Assembly (NCBI GenBank): GCA_033032865.1
Contig: JAWHQI010000028.1
Coordinates: 3,863,001-3,927,000, forward strand
Direction: 5' to 3'
Origin: Dactylorhiza incarnata
Taxonomy: Eukaryota > Streptophyta > Magnoliopsida > Asparagales > Orchidaceae
Length of the DNA stretch: 64,000 nucleotides
In this document: in pieces, positions 40,521 to 52,440 of the stretch
How positions within the stretch are numbered: the first letter of the stretch is position 1
Layout: each line of letters opens with the position of its first letter
Made by a program: the position numbers and the translations under genes
The notes under the pieces: model-generated
What the model was told of the DNA's origin: nothing
What the model saw: only the letters and a program-made list of their open reading frames with translations
Databases searched by the model: none

Positions 40521-42629
40521 TAAAAACGATAAACCCGCATTTTATGTGTATGCTTATCTGATTTTTTGGCTCCACTACATATCTCATACACTAAACAATC
40601 ATAATCAGGCAAAAAAATTTCAAAATCACACATTTTTTTTAGAAATACAACTTCTGTTACTATCGCGCGGCGTTAGGTTGTTACCGCTGGCGGTTGTATA
40701 AAATCTTGAATTTCTAATTTATTCTTAAAGATTTATATTTCTTTTCATTTCCCGTTACTCTTTAAATAATAAACAAAAACAAAATGTGTAAAACTAATCA
40801 AAATCAATCAAAAACAAGTATTTTTTTTTTTATTAAAATCAAATACAAATTTCAAAACAAATTTCAAAGAACAAAAATATGCTTTTCTTCTTGTTTCAAG
40901 GATGATTAGGCTTATCTTTTCAAGATTAAAATGCAATGTTAAATTCTAATTTCAAATATCTTAAAACATTGTTTTGTGTGTCATGCCTTGAACATTATCT
41001 TGTAATGTGCAATGAAACCGATTATGGAAATCATGTGTAGAAGTGTTTAACATGCCTATAAGTATGAGTAATGGTTTATTCTTGATAATGATTTATTCAC
41101 TCACCTCTTTGATAATCTACATATAATGTTAATCTTACTCTTGCATGTGTAGTGTAACAACTTAACATTATTTAATGTGTGCTTAGTTTACCTACACCTC
41201 ATAAAAATCATTTTCTTTTCATGCACTCATGATTGAAGAAGTATGTTTTTAAATCAAAAACTCTATGTTTGCAAAAACAAGTAAATTCGGAGAACTTTGT
41301 CCCAAACCAAAATTAAAATGAATATATGACAAAGATAACACCACCAAGCACTACTCACCCTCCTGATAAGTCTTAATGAGTATTGTGAGGTTGAGCACCT
41401 TGGACAAAATTGTAAAGTATTTTGTGCAAACTATTTTTATACACTACTTCTTCTTGTACACGGGACACAATTAAATAAATGATAAAATAATATATGTGAT
41501 CCCCCAAGCACTACTTTGCACCCTGATAAGTTTTAATGAGCATTGTATGTGTAGATCACCTTGGGAGTTGTACTATCTCTATGTGCATTGAAATCAAATA
41601 TAGCCTTGTGGGTGGAAGTAATCCTAAAAATGCTTGCATTTCAATAATGTTGTGTTTATTGCATTATACATATCATGTGTTTTGATTAAATCATTTGTAT
41701 ACTCTTATCAAAAACACTACTTATACACATCATTATATCTTATAAACCTTATACTCATGAGTATTGGACTTTAAAACATATTTACATGTCTTTTCTAAAA
41801 TTTTAGTAAATGCACTAGATAACTTTGCACGATCTCTACAATTTATAAGTATACTTGAATTGCGAATTTAAAACATTGTAGTTTCCAATCTTGTCTTGAT
41901 AAATTAAAATCATCGTTGAATAAATTTTTGGCTACCAAAAGCATATCTTGTATTTTAAAATCACAAACATCTTATTTCAAAACTATCACTCTTATTTATT
42001 TTCTATGATTACAAATTTCAAGAAGGATGTTTATTGTAAAAATGCTTATTATATTTGCACTTATCTTCTACTACGCCTTGAATACTCACCCTTGCTAATT
42101 TACCTTCTAAACAAGTGCTATTATATTTTGATAACAAATGATATTGTGATCTTGACCTTTAATTACTAAAACATTTATTTTCTACTATACTAAAACTCTT
42201 ACTACTTGTACGCTCGATCATGAATATTTTCTTACCTAATAAGTGGTATTGGTTACTTAACTAATGATACTTCATTCTTACTCCAAACTTCCTACACAAG
42301 GGGGAGAATAACTAAGTAATTCGAACTTCATCCTTTCCTCACTCACTATGTAGTATCACTAAGTCATAAATCTTTGTAATGCTCTTTCCCTTCTCTCCAC
42401 CCTCTTTTGATAATACCAAAAGGGGGAGAATAACTTTGAAAGAAATTCACACCTAAGGGGATTAACATACATAGGATGCTTTGATTTAGGGGGAGCACTC
42501 ATATAGGGGGAGCATCTATATAGAGCGGGCATATTCGTACTATTACACATATCCTTTGCTATAAACACATTTCTTATTGTTGAATGCTTTCTTTCTAAAG
42601 AGGATTTGTTATTATCAAAAGGGGGAGTT
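40521..42629 (+). other. SIRE 3' region between pol and 3' LTR
   Basis: AT-rich, 2.1 kb, no supported ORF (an envelope-like ORF, present in some SIRE elements, is not visible). Two blocks gcactactcac...gataagtcttaatgag (about 41347) and gcactactttgc...gataagttttaatgag (about 41508) form a diverged repeat. It ends with gggggagaata units (42305, 42420) and the polypurine tract. Reverse-complement relative: 21782-23560. Confidence 0.75.
42617..42629 (+). other. Polypurine tract
   Basis: AAAAGGGGGAG directly before the 3' LTR start, the expected plus-strand primer. Confidence 0.75.
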
Positions 42630-43950
42630 TGTTGGAACATGCTTTCCACATCTCTTGGTTTGAGAATAGTAAATCTCATTGTATTTAATCATACTTGTCA
42701 TGTGTTTATAGTGTGCATGAACTTCATCTCTCAAGCCCCTATAAGTTCGAGAAAGAAAGTCACGAATTCCCTACCAGGTCAAAACTCTATTGCTAGCACG
42801 GCGCGCTAACGCTACCGCTGGCGGTAGCTTCTGCATATTTGGAAACATCATTGAAAGGGAAACATTCGTCGAGAAAGGAAGGTTGTCGGGACTGAATATG
42901 ACAACTCTTACCGTGGAGCGTTAAGACTAATGCCCAACGGTAACTTATAGAAGTCCCGTGATCGTTGATGCTGATTGAGGAGCAGAAAATGAAGAAGATC
43001 TGATGGCTAAAAAAGAGATAAAGTTAATGCGGCGCGCTAACCTTACCGCAGCGCCGTAGGAGGGGATGCCAAATTTGGAGCCAGAATGTTGCCAAAGATG
43101 ACTCAATCCGCGTGCCAGAATGTTGCTTAAAGAGGCTACCACCCCGCGGTAGCACTTCCGATAGTGGTAAGATTCGAGTCTATTTAAAGAGCGGCCCGCC
43201 TTCATTTTGGTTTGCTGATTTTGGACGAGACATCAAAGCCACAACTCATGTATTCGTGAGAGACTCCTCTTTGCAGCCAAGATAACTCTGTCAATGCTCG
43301 TGAATGCTAAAGGACTTGAAGAAGGATCAATCACGCATACTTCATCTCCAAGTTTCAACCTTTGAGGGAGTTTCTTATATGTTTTAGTTTTGGTTATTTA
43401 TAACTCTTTTTTGTCAATAGAGAATTCACCGTGTGGTTGGCGACTAGGGCCTTGTGAGGACTAAGGAGAATTCATCGTGTGGGTGTGGCAACTAGGTCTA
43501 GGGTTAGATCTTGGGGCAGCTCGAGGCCTCATCTTGGGAGAGATAGGTTAGAGCCAACCGGTATTTGGGTGAAGGGTCGGTATAGAAAACCTAAAAGGAT
43601 TTTACGCATTCGCCTCAATCTCAAGCATTATTGAGATAAGTTTTTGTAATGATTCTAAAAGCAATAATAATATATGTTTTTCACTAATATCATTATGCAA
43701 TCTCTGATCTTTGAAATCTAAACGAAAAGGCATTCTCTGTCACTAATGTCGAGCGCTAACACTACCGCTAGCGGTGGTAACATGATTCACATCTGTCGTG
43801 CCAATTACAAAGCACTTTCATAAGAATCTTACTACAGTGCTTAATCTGAGATATTCTTATAAATACTGTCAACCTATTTGAATAAACTCGATTAACTTAA
43901 AAAGTTTTTAAATACCTTATTCACCCCCCCCCCCTCTAAGGGCGCCTACA
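42630..43950 (+). mobile_element. 3' LTR of SIRE element (about 1321 bp)
   Basis: Starts TGTTGGAACATGC and ends near GGGCGCCTACA. Contains GC-rich (A/T)CCGC(T/C)AGCGG-type palindromes (42790-42830, 43020-43160), two copies of the ctaggtctag/gcgactaggg block near 43440-43500 and an 11-C run (43924-43934) at the conserved ttattcaccccc site. Confidence 0.88.
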
Positions 43951-44739
43951 TATCCAAATATATATACCCATAAACTTAATCTTCTCAAATTTGTATATGA
44001 ACATGTAATTAACTTAGCAAATAATTAGGTGATATAGTCAATCATATCCTTTTTGAGCATAATATAATTTCTTCCATGCTAAAAAAATTAGAATAATTAA
44101 TAATAGTCCCGGTAAAAAATAAGTTAACCAACTTAATAAGCTTAACAGTTCATTACAACAAATATGTTAGCAAGCAACAATTTTATTGGTAGATTACATG
44201 AGTGTTTCCAAAACCTCCTCTCAATTTCTTTCTAGTACTCACGACATGCATAAATATGAAATTATGTAAGTAATTTATTATGCAAAATTAAAACAAAAAT
44301 AGTTAAAAATGCAATGTTATACCTCTACTTGGTGTACTAACTTTTTTGATGAATATCCTATAAATAAGAGACTTCAACTATATGCATAAAACATTAATAG
44401 AAACAATTAATTGTTACTATGAATGACTAATAATAAGAAAATAAGTATACCTCAGTTTCATGAATCTGTTAAATTAATTAATTCTTTCTCTTGTTCTTTG
44501 TCATTGAGAACTCTAACTCTTGAGATGTAATTCAAGTCTCACTCCTCTGCAACTGAATCATGATATCTCGTCCACATAGAGATCAATGATAGTAGTGGGA
44601 AATTGTCACGTATCAATATTTAAATGAAGTGGTTATTCTTCACAAATCTAATAAAGATAGTCTTTTGGTCGTGGAGGGGCAGTGTACAGAGGTAGAAATG
44701 TAAAAGAAGTTGCATGCAACATACTTTTTAAACACTCAA
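43951..44739. other. Partial dispersed repeat, then AT-rich spacer
   Basis: 43951-44040 begins tatccaaatatata and contains taattaacttagcaaata-ttag-tgat, which also occurs at 35924-35955 left of the SIRE element. So the SIRE element sits between two related repeat copies. The rest to 44739 shows nothing I can assign. Confidence 0.5.
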
Positions 44740-45141
44740 TGTAACGACCAAACTCTCACGATATCAAAAGTATTGTCCACTTTAGTTCATCATCCCAACC
44801 CAAACTAAGCTGAACCGCACAGTTTTGCCATTTTCCATGGGTGGCCTACGAGCACTTCCAAGTAGGTCACTCACCGGAGCACGCATAACCTTTGAGTTTC
44901 CAACACAACTCACCAGTTACTCCAAAAAGGCACCTATGATATTAGATGATTCAAATTATTACTTAATCCCATCAACTTTTCCTACAATCCCAATTTGTGA
45001 TCTGGTTCATTCATGCACCTCCTTTCACCAAGAAGACTGGCATCCTAGAAGCCTAACAGGAGCTACTTTGACCGAGCTTCACTGTCCCCAGAGCATTCCC
45101 TGCCCTCATCAGACTGCCCTCATGAGATTCAAGATGTTACA
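44740..45141 (-). mobile_element. Cassandra-like TRIM LTR with 5S rRNA-like segment
   Basis: Plus strand starts TGTAACGACC. Reading the minus strand, the segment at 44849-44912 contains AACTCAAAGGTTATGCGTGCT and GTGACCTACTTGGAAGTGCTC, following the order of 5S rRNA (AACTCCGAAGTTAAGCGTGCT ... GTGACC-CC-GGGAAGT-CTCGTG) with about 20 bases missing between. The region near 44755-44830 matches the accompanying Cassandra-type text (tattgtccactttag, gttttgcc). Right end at 45141 (GATGTTACA) is a guess; flanks do not match. Minus orientation is inferred. Confidence 0.65.
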
Positions 45142-45676
45142 CTTTATGGCCCATTTATAGCTACATTCGGTTTCATTGGACATAAAAGCAAATGCTGAAA
45201 AAAATGTCAGATTCATTGACGTCAACCCAACTATGGAAAACAAAGGTAATCTATATCAATTATTCTTGTATGTGCAATCAATGATACAAACATCCGGAAA
45301 CATATTGCTTGGCTGGATAGAAGTTGGGTGAGCAAAGAATAAGATCCCAAAATTATTATTAACATGATTATAACTCGTGTAGTCCGCATCCCTAATGCCC
45401 TATAGAGAAACTGAATTAGAGTCTCATCCTTCTTGTACAACTTAATCTTCTCATTATAAATGGTTCTCATGACAATAGAGTTTGATGGATTCCTCTTTAG
45501 GTTTTTCGTCGGATGCATACATTTCATCAACGATCTTTTGCTCACTTTCATTTAGCCTTCCAGCATAACTGTGTGCCTCAAGATGTAAAAATTCATAATT
45601 ATGTAATTAACATTTGACTTCTACTTTCCATTCGTTCACACATGCATCATTTTTCTAAGTAAAGAGAATGAACACC
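45142..45676 (-). other. Unassigned, with a coding-like patch at 45231-45600
   Basis: On the minus strand near 45420-45600 two frames are protein-like (LNESEQKIVDEMYASDEKP in one, IKLYKKDETLIQFLYRALGM in another), with a stop between. I recognise no domain. It may be a pseudogene fragment of a host gene or of a DNA transposon. Confidence 0.3.
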
Positions 45677-45960
45677 CACAACTATAAAAGTGACTTTTAG
45701 CTAGCCACACTTTTTAGCCGTGCATCAAAAATCATGGCTAATAATGAAGTATTAGTCGCAACTCCAAATTCGTGGCTAATAAGTAAGTATTAGTCACGGA
45801 TGCCTAATTCGTGGCCAAAAAGAAAGCATTAGTCACGATTTATTTAATTTGTGGCTAAAAAGATAGTATTTGTTATGGTTTCCTAATTCGTGACTCATAT
45901 TTTAGTCACATTTCTTACTCTATGGCTAAAAATAAAGTATTAGCCGCGATTTTGGGTCCT
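45677..45960. repeat. CACTA-type end with subterminal GTGGCTAA repeats
   Basis: From CACAACTATAAAAGTGACTT (a CACTA(C)-like end) about five or six units follow with ATTCGTGGCTAA and AAAGTATTAGTCACG, roughly 55 bases apart. Such subterminal repeats are typical of plant CACTA elements. No opposite end and no transposase are seen. Confidence 0.55.
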
Positions 45961-46484
45961 GGCAAAAAAAATATTATAAGAAAATTGATTAAAATTTATC
46001 TATTTTTATTAATAATATGTGCAAAAAATATTAATTTAAACAATAATTATCATACTTAATTAATGTGTGTCACATATAAGTCAATCACATCACATATTAT
46101 GATCGTCTTAATTATTTATATATTTATAAATTAATTCTCAATCAAGACACACATATAACAATGAGTGTTTGAGTGTTGGAAGAAAGAAAGAGCAAAACTT
46201 CTTAAGTATGACAATCTAAATATTATTAGGAAGTGTAGAAGGAACCTTTTTCTCCTGTCGAGAAGAGATAACGTGTCGACATGATGATGTAGCATGTCGA
46301 CGAGAAGGGTTAATGCTAATACCGTGGTGCGGTAACAGGTACCGCCGCACGGTAGCATACGGACCCAAATTTCTTAAACTCTGGACTGTGACCGTTAAAT
46401 CCTTATGGATCTTCATCCATGGGTGGTGATTGACTCATGGCCCTATTATGTCGGCAGTAGAGGGGAGATATCCTCATTTCTTAT
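45961..46484 (+). mobile_element. Tekay-like LTR, left part (host of the nested copia)
   Basis: AT-rich to about 46130. From about 46250 the sequence (gtgtcgacatgatg, accgccgcacggtagc, gtgaccgttaaatcc) and its continuation at 55726 (ttttctctctccaaggct) look like a gypsy LTR promoter and R region. The LTR start is not located. Identification depends on the gag-pol at 58813-60398 that it leads to. Confidence 0.45.
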
Positions 46485-48289
46485 TGTGAGAAATTGAAAA
46501 TAATAGAATTTTTATTTCCATAAAATCTAAGTATTATAAGAGTATGACCTCCATTATATAGACTAGAAGAGAAAGAGGAAAATACAAATCTATAATGTGG
46601 GACTAAATACCAATACAATTATAAACATTTATACAGGAGAGTTGGGCGGTCTGGGCGATCAGGAAGATTGAGACCGTTGAGATCGGTGCGGTCTGCAGAG
46701 CTGATATGTGGTTACACAACAGGAGGTAGAAGGTTGTGTGACTGAGGAGATCGCCAATTGACAATCCAGAGACTGTTGAGACCGCGGAGAGGAAGAGAGC
46801 CGAGATCGCGGATGGTCGGAGACAAGACCGTGGCTCTTCAACAGATGCGGAGACTGGTGAGCCTGAGATGGTGGATCTAGAGACCGCGGAGACTGCCGAT
46901 GCTCTAAGACCGCAGAAACCGCTGAGGTGAGACTGATGCTCTTCAATAGATGCGGAGACTGGTGAGCCTAAGATGGTGGAGCTGGAGACCGCGGAGACTG
47001 TTGATGCTCTGAGACTACGGAGACCATTTGTAAGACCCCCCCTCCCCAGACTGAACCGGGTTCAGGGAGGGGGGATCTTACTGCCCAAAGAGGACTACCC
47101 AGCGCTTTCCGGGTGGCGACGTCCCACCCTCTCAAGCGCTGAGCGGTCTCTTTGTCAGGCACAAGAATCATCACAACACATCAGAACGCACAGCGGAAGC
47201 AATCGAAATAAGAAAAGTTAAGCATGCTGATTATATTACATATTTAAATATGGTCGGGGCCTATCGTTTTACAAAATATTGCCTCGAGGGCTACATAGTC
47301 TAAAACAAAAGGGAGCCCTAGGATAGTCCTTATACTCTTGAACTCACGTCTCTGAAGATAAGGGTGAGGCTGGGGTAATCGAACGGGCCATCTCCAAGGC
47401 TGGTATATCATCCTGTGGTGCGGGGGCTCCTTGCTATCCCATCTCTTGTGATTGGTTATAAGAAATAACTGTTAGTCACAGAGCTAAGTAGAAAATACAT
47501 CCCCTCCCCGGATCCATATCCAGGGGGCGGCTAAAGACAGAAATGAAATAGCCGAAGCAAGGTAGAGGGTTAGCAGCAGGTAAACATATATATCCGCGTA
47601 TATATATATGGCCTCCCGCACTAAAGCTCGTAATCGCGCCGTATAGTAAGTACACAACACTGTAACGCGCAGACACGCACACACAGGTATTCAAACCTGT
47701 ACGCACACAAAAGACCCTGTGTCGACACAGTTTAGACCGCTTTTCTTCAAGCAGGGGAGCTAACCCCGCGGGCCTCACCGATGTGGCCGTCGGTGACAGT
47801 GGCCAGTCTTGCCACTTCTGAATGTAGTCGTACCGTATCATTCAGGCCCTCCTGTACAACTTGGTGTACCAACTGGATGTGAGCGACATCCAGCGAGCCG
47901 ATTTGTAGGCCGACCAGTGGAGGCAAAATTGCAGGCTCGGAGGGTGATAACCCGCTGCGCACATCTCCCTGTCGCCATGAGTTGTCAACCCACCCGCACC
48001 GGTACGAACGGTCTGCGGGCATGACCAACCCGCCACTCCCAAACAATCTTCACCCGCTTTATATAAAAAAAACAAGCACATAAGTGACGTGGCAATTCTA
48101 CTCGACCGGTCACACGACCTCTGACCGGGAGGATTAGCGGTATGAGGGCTCCTTGCTTGGGGCTAACCTGGGAGGAGGGACTCAACTCCGAGTTTTCCCC
48201 AACTAAGGCCTCGCAGGAGGGAGGATAAGCACCACTTGCCTGTGCAGGGCTGCAGTTAGTACCCCAATATGAATAAGTACAGCAGCAAA

Positions 48290-48538
48290 ATAGGCCAAAA
48301 GCAGAGGCCATAATATCAAGAAGGAAATTAGGCCGAAGGCAAAGGCCATATTAAGCAGAAAAGTAGGCCGAAAGCAAAGGCCATATTAAGCAGAAAAGTA
48401 GGCCGAAAGCAAATGCCATATTAAGCAGAAAAGTAGGCCGAAAGCAAAGATCATGGTAATAAGCAGAAAAGTAGGCCGAAAGCAGAGGCCATAATGATAA
48501 GCAGAAAAGTAGGCCGAAAGCAGAGGCCATAATGACAG
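48290..48538. repeat. About 35-bp tandem array, 7 copies
   Basis: AAGTAGGCCGAAAGCAAAGG followed by ccatattaagcagaa, repeated with small variations; the outer copies are more diverged. Confidence 0.92.
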
Positions 48539-48539
48539 G

Positions 48540-48725
48540 ACCAGTGCGAGACTGGATTTAAATGAAAGTACAGAAAGTAAGTGCGGGGGACCAGTGCGAG
48601 ACTGGATTTAAAGGAAAGTACAGAAAGTAAATGCGAGGGACCAGTGCGAGACTGGATTTAAAGGAAAGTACAGAACGTAAATGCGGGGGACCAGTGCGAG
48701 ACTGGATTTAACAGAAAGTATGGAA
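48540..48725. repeat. 50-bp tandem array, 3.7 copies
   Basis: ACCAGTGCGAGACTGGATTT recurs at 48540, 48590, 48640 and 48690. Each unit has the small hairpin CCAGTGCGAGACTGG. Confidence 0.93.
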
Positions 48726-49310
48726 AGCAGTAAAAGCATAAAAGAAAGGTTTTGTAGTCCAATCACTCCATAAGAGGAGGCTTCAATCGTCGACTCCGTT
48801 CTTTTATTATTGTCGCGGTGGGGTTAAATCTCGGCGCCGCGCCGCAATTTCGTTCCGATTTTCACGTCGATATTCCGAGCTTAGTCGATTCCTTGGATAG
48901 ACACGCATAATTTTTAATAGGCATTTAAAAATATGCGTCGAGGGGACGCCGATTCATTTCGATGAATTTCGCTCCTTTTGGGGCGTTTATTTTTGCTTGT
49001 AAAAGCTTTTGGAGGACCAAAATAAGAGACCACACCTCCCAATTTTAATAGTAGTTGTAAAACACCTTTAATTAGAGCCCTTAATTTTTGGTGATTTTTG
49101 CGAACTTATTTGGACGTTTATTTTCTCAAAATAAACTCTATAAAGGGTTTTAAAAATAGTAAAATTACTCCTAAAAATCCCAAAAAATTACAGTAGGTGC
49201 CCCTTAGGGTGGGGCACATTTTTTATTTAGAAAACTTCTTCCGAATCTGCCCCATTTTTTCTCAAAAAAATGGGGAAAGGGAGGTTGGGGTGCGGTTAGG
49301 AAAAAAGGAA

Positions 49311-49346
<36 letters not shown>
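49311..49346. repeat. G homopolymer, 36 bases
   Basis: Flanked on both sides by near-copies of ttggggtgcg(g/a)ttagg (49285 and 49347). Confidence 0.95.
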
Positions 49347-49348
<2 letters not shown>

Positions 49349-49349
49349 G

Positions 49350-50480
49350 GGGTGCGATTAGGGAAAGGGAGGGGGCGCAGGGGGTGCTGCACCGCGTGCC
49401 CTCCCGCGGCTCCCACAGCGGATCTGCGGCGGATCCGCTGTGGGGGCACAAAAGTGGAGGCGGGAGGCGGGAAACGAGGTTTAGGGGGCCGCTTGATCTC
49501 CCGGGGGAGATCGTGCGGCCCCCGATTAATCTCGGGTGGCAGCCGCTGCCGCCGCCGGGCAGCGGCCGACAGAGGCCGGCACCGCCCCCTGACGGTGTGT
49601 CGGGGGCCGGCGACCATTCCGGTGGTGGTCCGGCGGCCCTAGCGCCGCCGACCACCGCCGGGAGCGCTGCAGGAAGGGGGACAGGGACGGTGGAGGGCTT
49701 GCATGCATCGTGCATGCTCGCCGCGCCACCTCCTCCGCCAGGGGGTGCGGGGAACGCCCCCAGTCGGTGCGCCGGGGGCCGGTGACTCCTCCGGTGGTGG
49801 TTCGGCGGCCTGGCGCCGCCGGCCACCGCCGGGGGAGGGTTATAAAGGAGGCGGGAGGCGGTGGCGTGGCCTGCATGGGCCATGCAGGCCCGCTACGCCA
49901 CCGCCTCCGCTGAGGGTGGGGGCACCAGTGCCGTCCCCGGTCGGTGCAGCGGGGGCCGGCGCCCACTCCGGTGGTGTCCCGACGGCCTGTTGCCGCCGGA
50001 TCCCACCGGAAAGAGAGGCAGAGAGGATGGGGAGGCGCGACGCAGCCGGTACGAGCCATGCCGGCTTGCTGCGCCGCCGCCTCCTCGTGCACGGCCTTCC
50101 CTGCCGCCCCTGGTCGGGGCGCCGGGGAGGGGGAAAACTTCTGGTGGGGGTCCGGCGGCCTGGAGCCGCCGGCCGCCGCCAGAGTTGGCGGGGTTCTTCT
50201 TACAGGAAAAAGAGGAGGGGGAGGAGGACTCGGGCGCCGCCGGGACTGCGTCCTCCGGCGGCCCGGCCGCCTCCCCTTCGTCGGCGCCGAGGTCCCCGAG
50301 TGGGGACCTGCTCCCCAGCGCCACCATCGGTGCTGGGGGGGGGGGGGGGGGGGGGGGGGGTTGGCTTCCACGGCCATCGCCGCCACCCGAGCAAGCTCGG
50401 GGTGGCGCTGGTGGCGCTCCGGCGACGGGGATGGGGCGGCTTGCCTCCAGGAGGTAAGAAGGAGGAGGGGGGCGATTCTA
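49350..50480. other. GC-rich domain within the 4.6-kb LTR
   Basis: Much GC-richer than its surroundings, with recurring GGTCGGTGC-GGGGGCCGGCG and GGCGGCC-GCGCCGCCGG phrases at about 160-170-base spacing (near 49580, 49760, 49940, 50115). Long ORFs on both strands are low-complexity Pro/Arg/Gly/Ala noise. No domain. Confidence 0.7.
50335..50360. repeat. G homopolymer, 26 bases
   Basis: Uninterrupted run between cggtgct and ttggcttcc. Confidence 0.95.
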
Positions 50481-50899
50481 CCTGAGGTGGAGGTGGGGCT
50501 CGAGAGGTAGAAGGGCGGTGGTCGGCCATGGAGAGAGGAAGAGGAGGCGGCGGCTTGGGGTTGGCTCCGGCGAGAGGGTGGCTGGGTTAGTCGGCAGGGA
50601 GAGGCTGAGAGGGAGAGTGTGTGGGGTAGGGGTTTGAGAGGGGCTGCCCCTTCCTTTTATAGGAAGGGGGAAGCTCTCCCCCCCCCCCCCTTCCCTCTCC
50701 TCCTTTTCCCCCACGTGGGGATAAGGGAGGGGGAGATATTTTCTCCCCCTCCCCTCTCTTCTCTCTCTCCTGCCCCTTTTGCCCAAATAGGGCCTTGGGG
50801 GGGTTGACCAAGTCAACTTAGGGCGGGGTCCTCCTTGGCCCCCGGGGTCCAATAAGAGTTGTCGGGGCCGATGTCGGGTTGGTGTGCTTTATATCTCGT

Positions 50900-51540
50900 G
50901 CGTTGCACTCAGGCAATCTGCATAGTACTAAAATGGCATACTCTCCATACGACCTTGAATCGAGGCCCAACGAATTCCGTTGCGCTTGTATTGTTCGTAC
51001 GAGTTTACCAGAACTGACAGAAGTTAATTCAGGGCTCGTACGGTCACCATTCATAATAATGAGGTAGTGGCACGCTACGACACCCGAAATAGTCGTTTTC
51101 TTCAAATTACCTCGGATCGAAGTGCAACGAATTCTGTTGCGCTCGTATTGTCCATACGAGTCTAACGGAACTGACGGAAGTCCAATCGGGGTTCGTATGG
51201 TCACTATTCATAATAATGAGGTAGTGGCGCGCTACGACACCCGAAATGGTCATTTTCTCCAAACGACCTCGGATCGAAGTGCAACGAATTTCGTTGCGCT
51301 CGTATTGTCCATACGAGTCTAACGGAACTGACGGAAGTCCAATCGGGGTTCGTATGGTCACTATTCATAATAATGAGGTAGTGGCGCGCTACGACACCCG
51401 AACTTGTCGTTTTCTCCAAACGACCTCGGATCAAAGTGCAACGAATTCCGTTGCGCTCGTATTGTCCATACGAGTCTAACGGAACTGACGGAAGTTCAAT
51501 CGGGGTTTGTTTGGTTACTGTACCCCAATGATTTAGTTGC
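50900..51540. repeat. 157-bp tandem array, 4 copies
   Basis: AACGAATT(C/T)(C/T)GTTGCG recurs at 50969, 51126, 51283 and 51440, exactly 157 bases apart each time. Units also hold gtccatacgagtctaacgg and gcgctacgacacccgaa. The motif CAACGAATTNCGTTG is palindromic. Confidence 0.95.
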
Positions 51541-51671
51541 GGCACGCAACATTACTTAAAATGGTAGTTTTCTACTGCTCGGGCCTACTTTTATTGGGCT
51601 CACTAGGGTCTAGTGGCCCAATAAAAGTCAGGATGTTACACCATTGAGGTGAGACCGTTGTTCTTCAACAC

Positions 51672-52440
51672 TCCCCCGCAAGCTGTAGCATATATATCAA
51701 TCATGCCCAGCTTGTGACAAATGTCGGAGAAGGATGAAGATATAGGTTTGGTGAAGATATCAACTAGCTCTTTGTTTGAAGTAACGAAAGGAGTGCAGAT
51801 TTGTTTCTTCAAGATTTCTTCCCTGATGAAATGACAGTCAACCTCAATGTGTTTTGTTCTCTCATGAAAGACTGGGTTTTGAGATATGTAGATTACAGCT
51901 TTGTTATCACAGAACATTGGTAAGGGATGGCTGTAAACTTCTCCTAAGTCAAGCAAGAGAGTTTGTAACCACTTTAATTCACATGTAGTTTGGGTCATGC
52001 TTCTGTATTCAGCTTCATCACTTGATCTAGACACAACCGCTTGTTTCTTGCTCTTCCAGCTAACAAGATTTCCTCCTACAAAGGTGCAAAACCCAGATGT
52101 GGATTTCCTATCTCCTTTATCATCAGCGTAGCTAGCATCTGAATAGGCTTCTATCTTTATATGGTTGTTTCTTTGGAATAGAATCCCCTTCCCTGGAGAC
52201 CCTTAATATCTTTAGAACAGCTTGAAGATGACATTCCCTTGGAGCTTGCATGAATTAGTTGACCTTCCCAACGACATAGCAGATATCAGGTCTTGTTACA
52301 ATTAAGTAGATGAGCTTGCCTACAAGACGTTGATACCTAGTGCTATCAGGCAGAGGAGGAGAATTGCCATTCCAGAGTTTGGCATCTCCTACTTCATGTC
52401 TTTGGATACTTAGCAGGTTTAGTACCAAGAAGACTAGTTT
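51672..52440 (-). pseudogene. Copia RNase H
   Basis: Minus strand: SRSSDEAEYRSMTQTTCELKW, MFCDNKAVIYISQNPVFHERTKHIEVDCHF, KELVDIFTKPI, KLGMIDIYA, stop near 51640. The catalytic Asp, Glu (DEAEYR) and Asp (CDNKA) are present. The N-terminal part (52035-52440) is broken. Confidence 0.88.

Larger units (their letters stand above)
35958..43950 (+). mobile_element. SIRE-clade copia retrotransposon, decayed
   Basis: Order on the plus strand: truncated 5' LTR (35958-36655), gag, protease, integrase, RT, RNase H, a 2.1-kb 3' region and a full 3' LTR (42630-43950). Pol wording (NHVYKLEKALW, QLADIFTKPLP, LRLELRVLDV) is that of SIRE/Maximus elements. No primer site remains, since the deletion in the 5' LTR runs into gag. 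Flanks show no 5-bp duplication. Numerous stops. It is the sense-strand relative of the non-autonomous element at 20704-27979. Confidence 0.88.
47029..51640 (-). mobile_element. Solo Tekay-like LTR, 4612 bp, nested in copia LTR
   Basis: Plus strand TGTAAGACCCCC ... GATGTTACA; minus strand therefore starts TGTAACATCC like other Tekay/Del LTRs here. CCATT flanks both ends (47024-47028, 51641-51645). No gag or pol motif is found inside, so it is best read as a very large solo LTR. Inside are three tandem arrays, a GC-rich domain (49350-50480) and three long G/C runs. An alternative is a non-coding non-autonomous element (LARD-like), but no internal LTR pair is visible. Confidence 0.8.

Noticed and set aside
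44825..45160. 111-residue plus-strand ORF
   Set aside because: It is the antisense reading of the Cassandra-like LTR and its 5S-like segment.
49204..50529. Long ORFs up to 286 residues on both strands
   Set aside because: Pro/Arg/Gly/Ala low complexity in a GC-rich repeat domain; stop codons are rare by composition.
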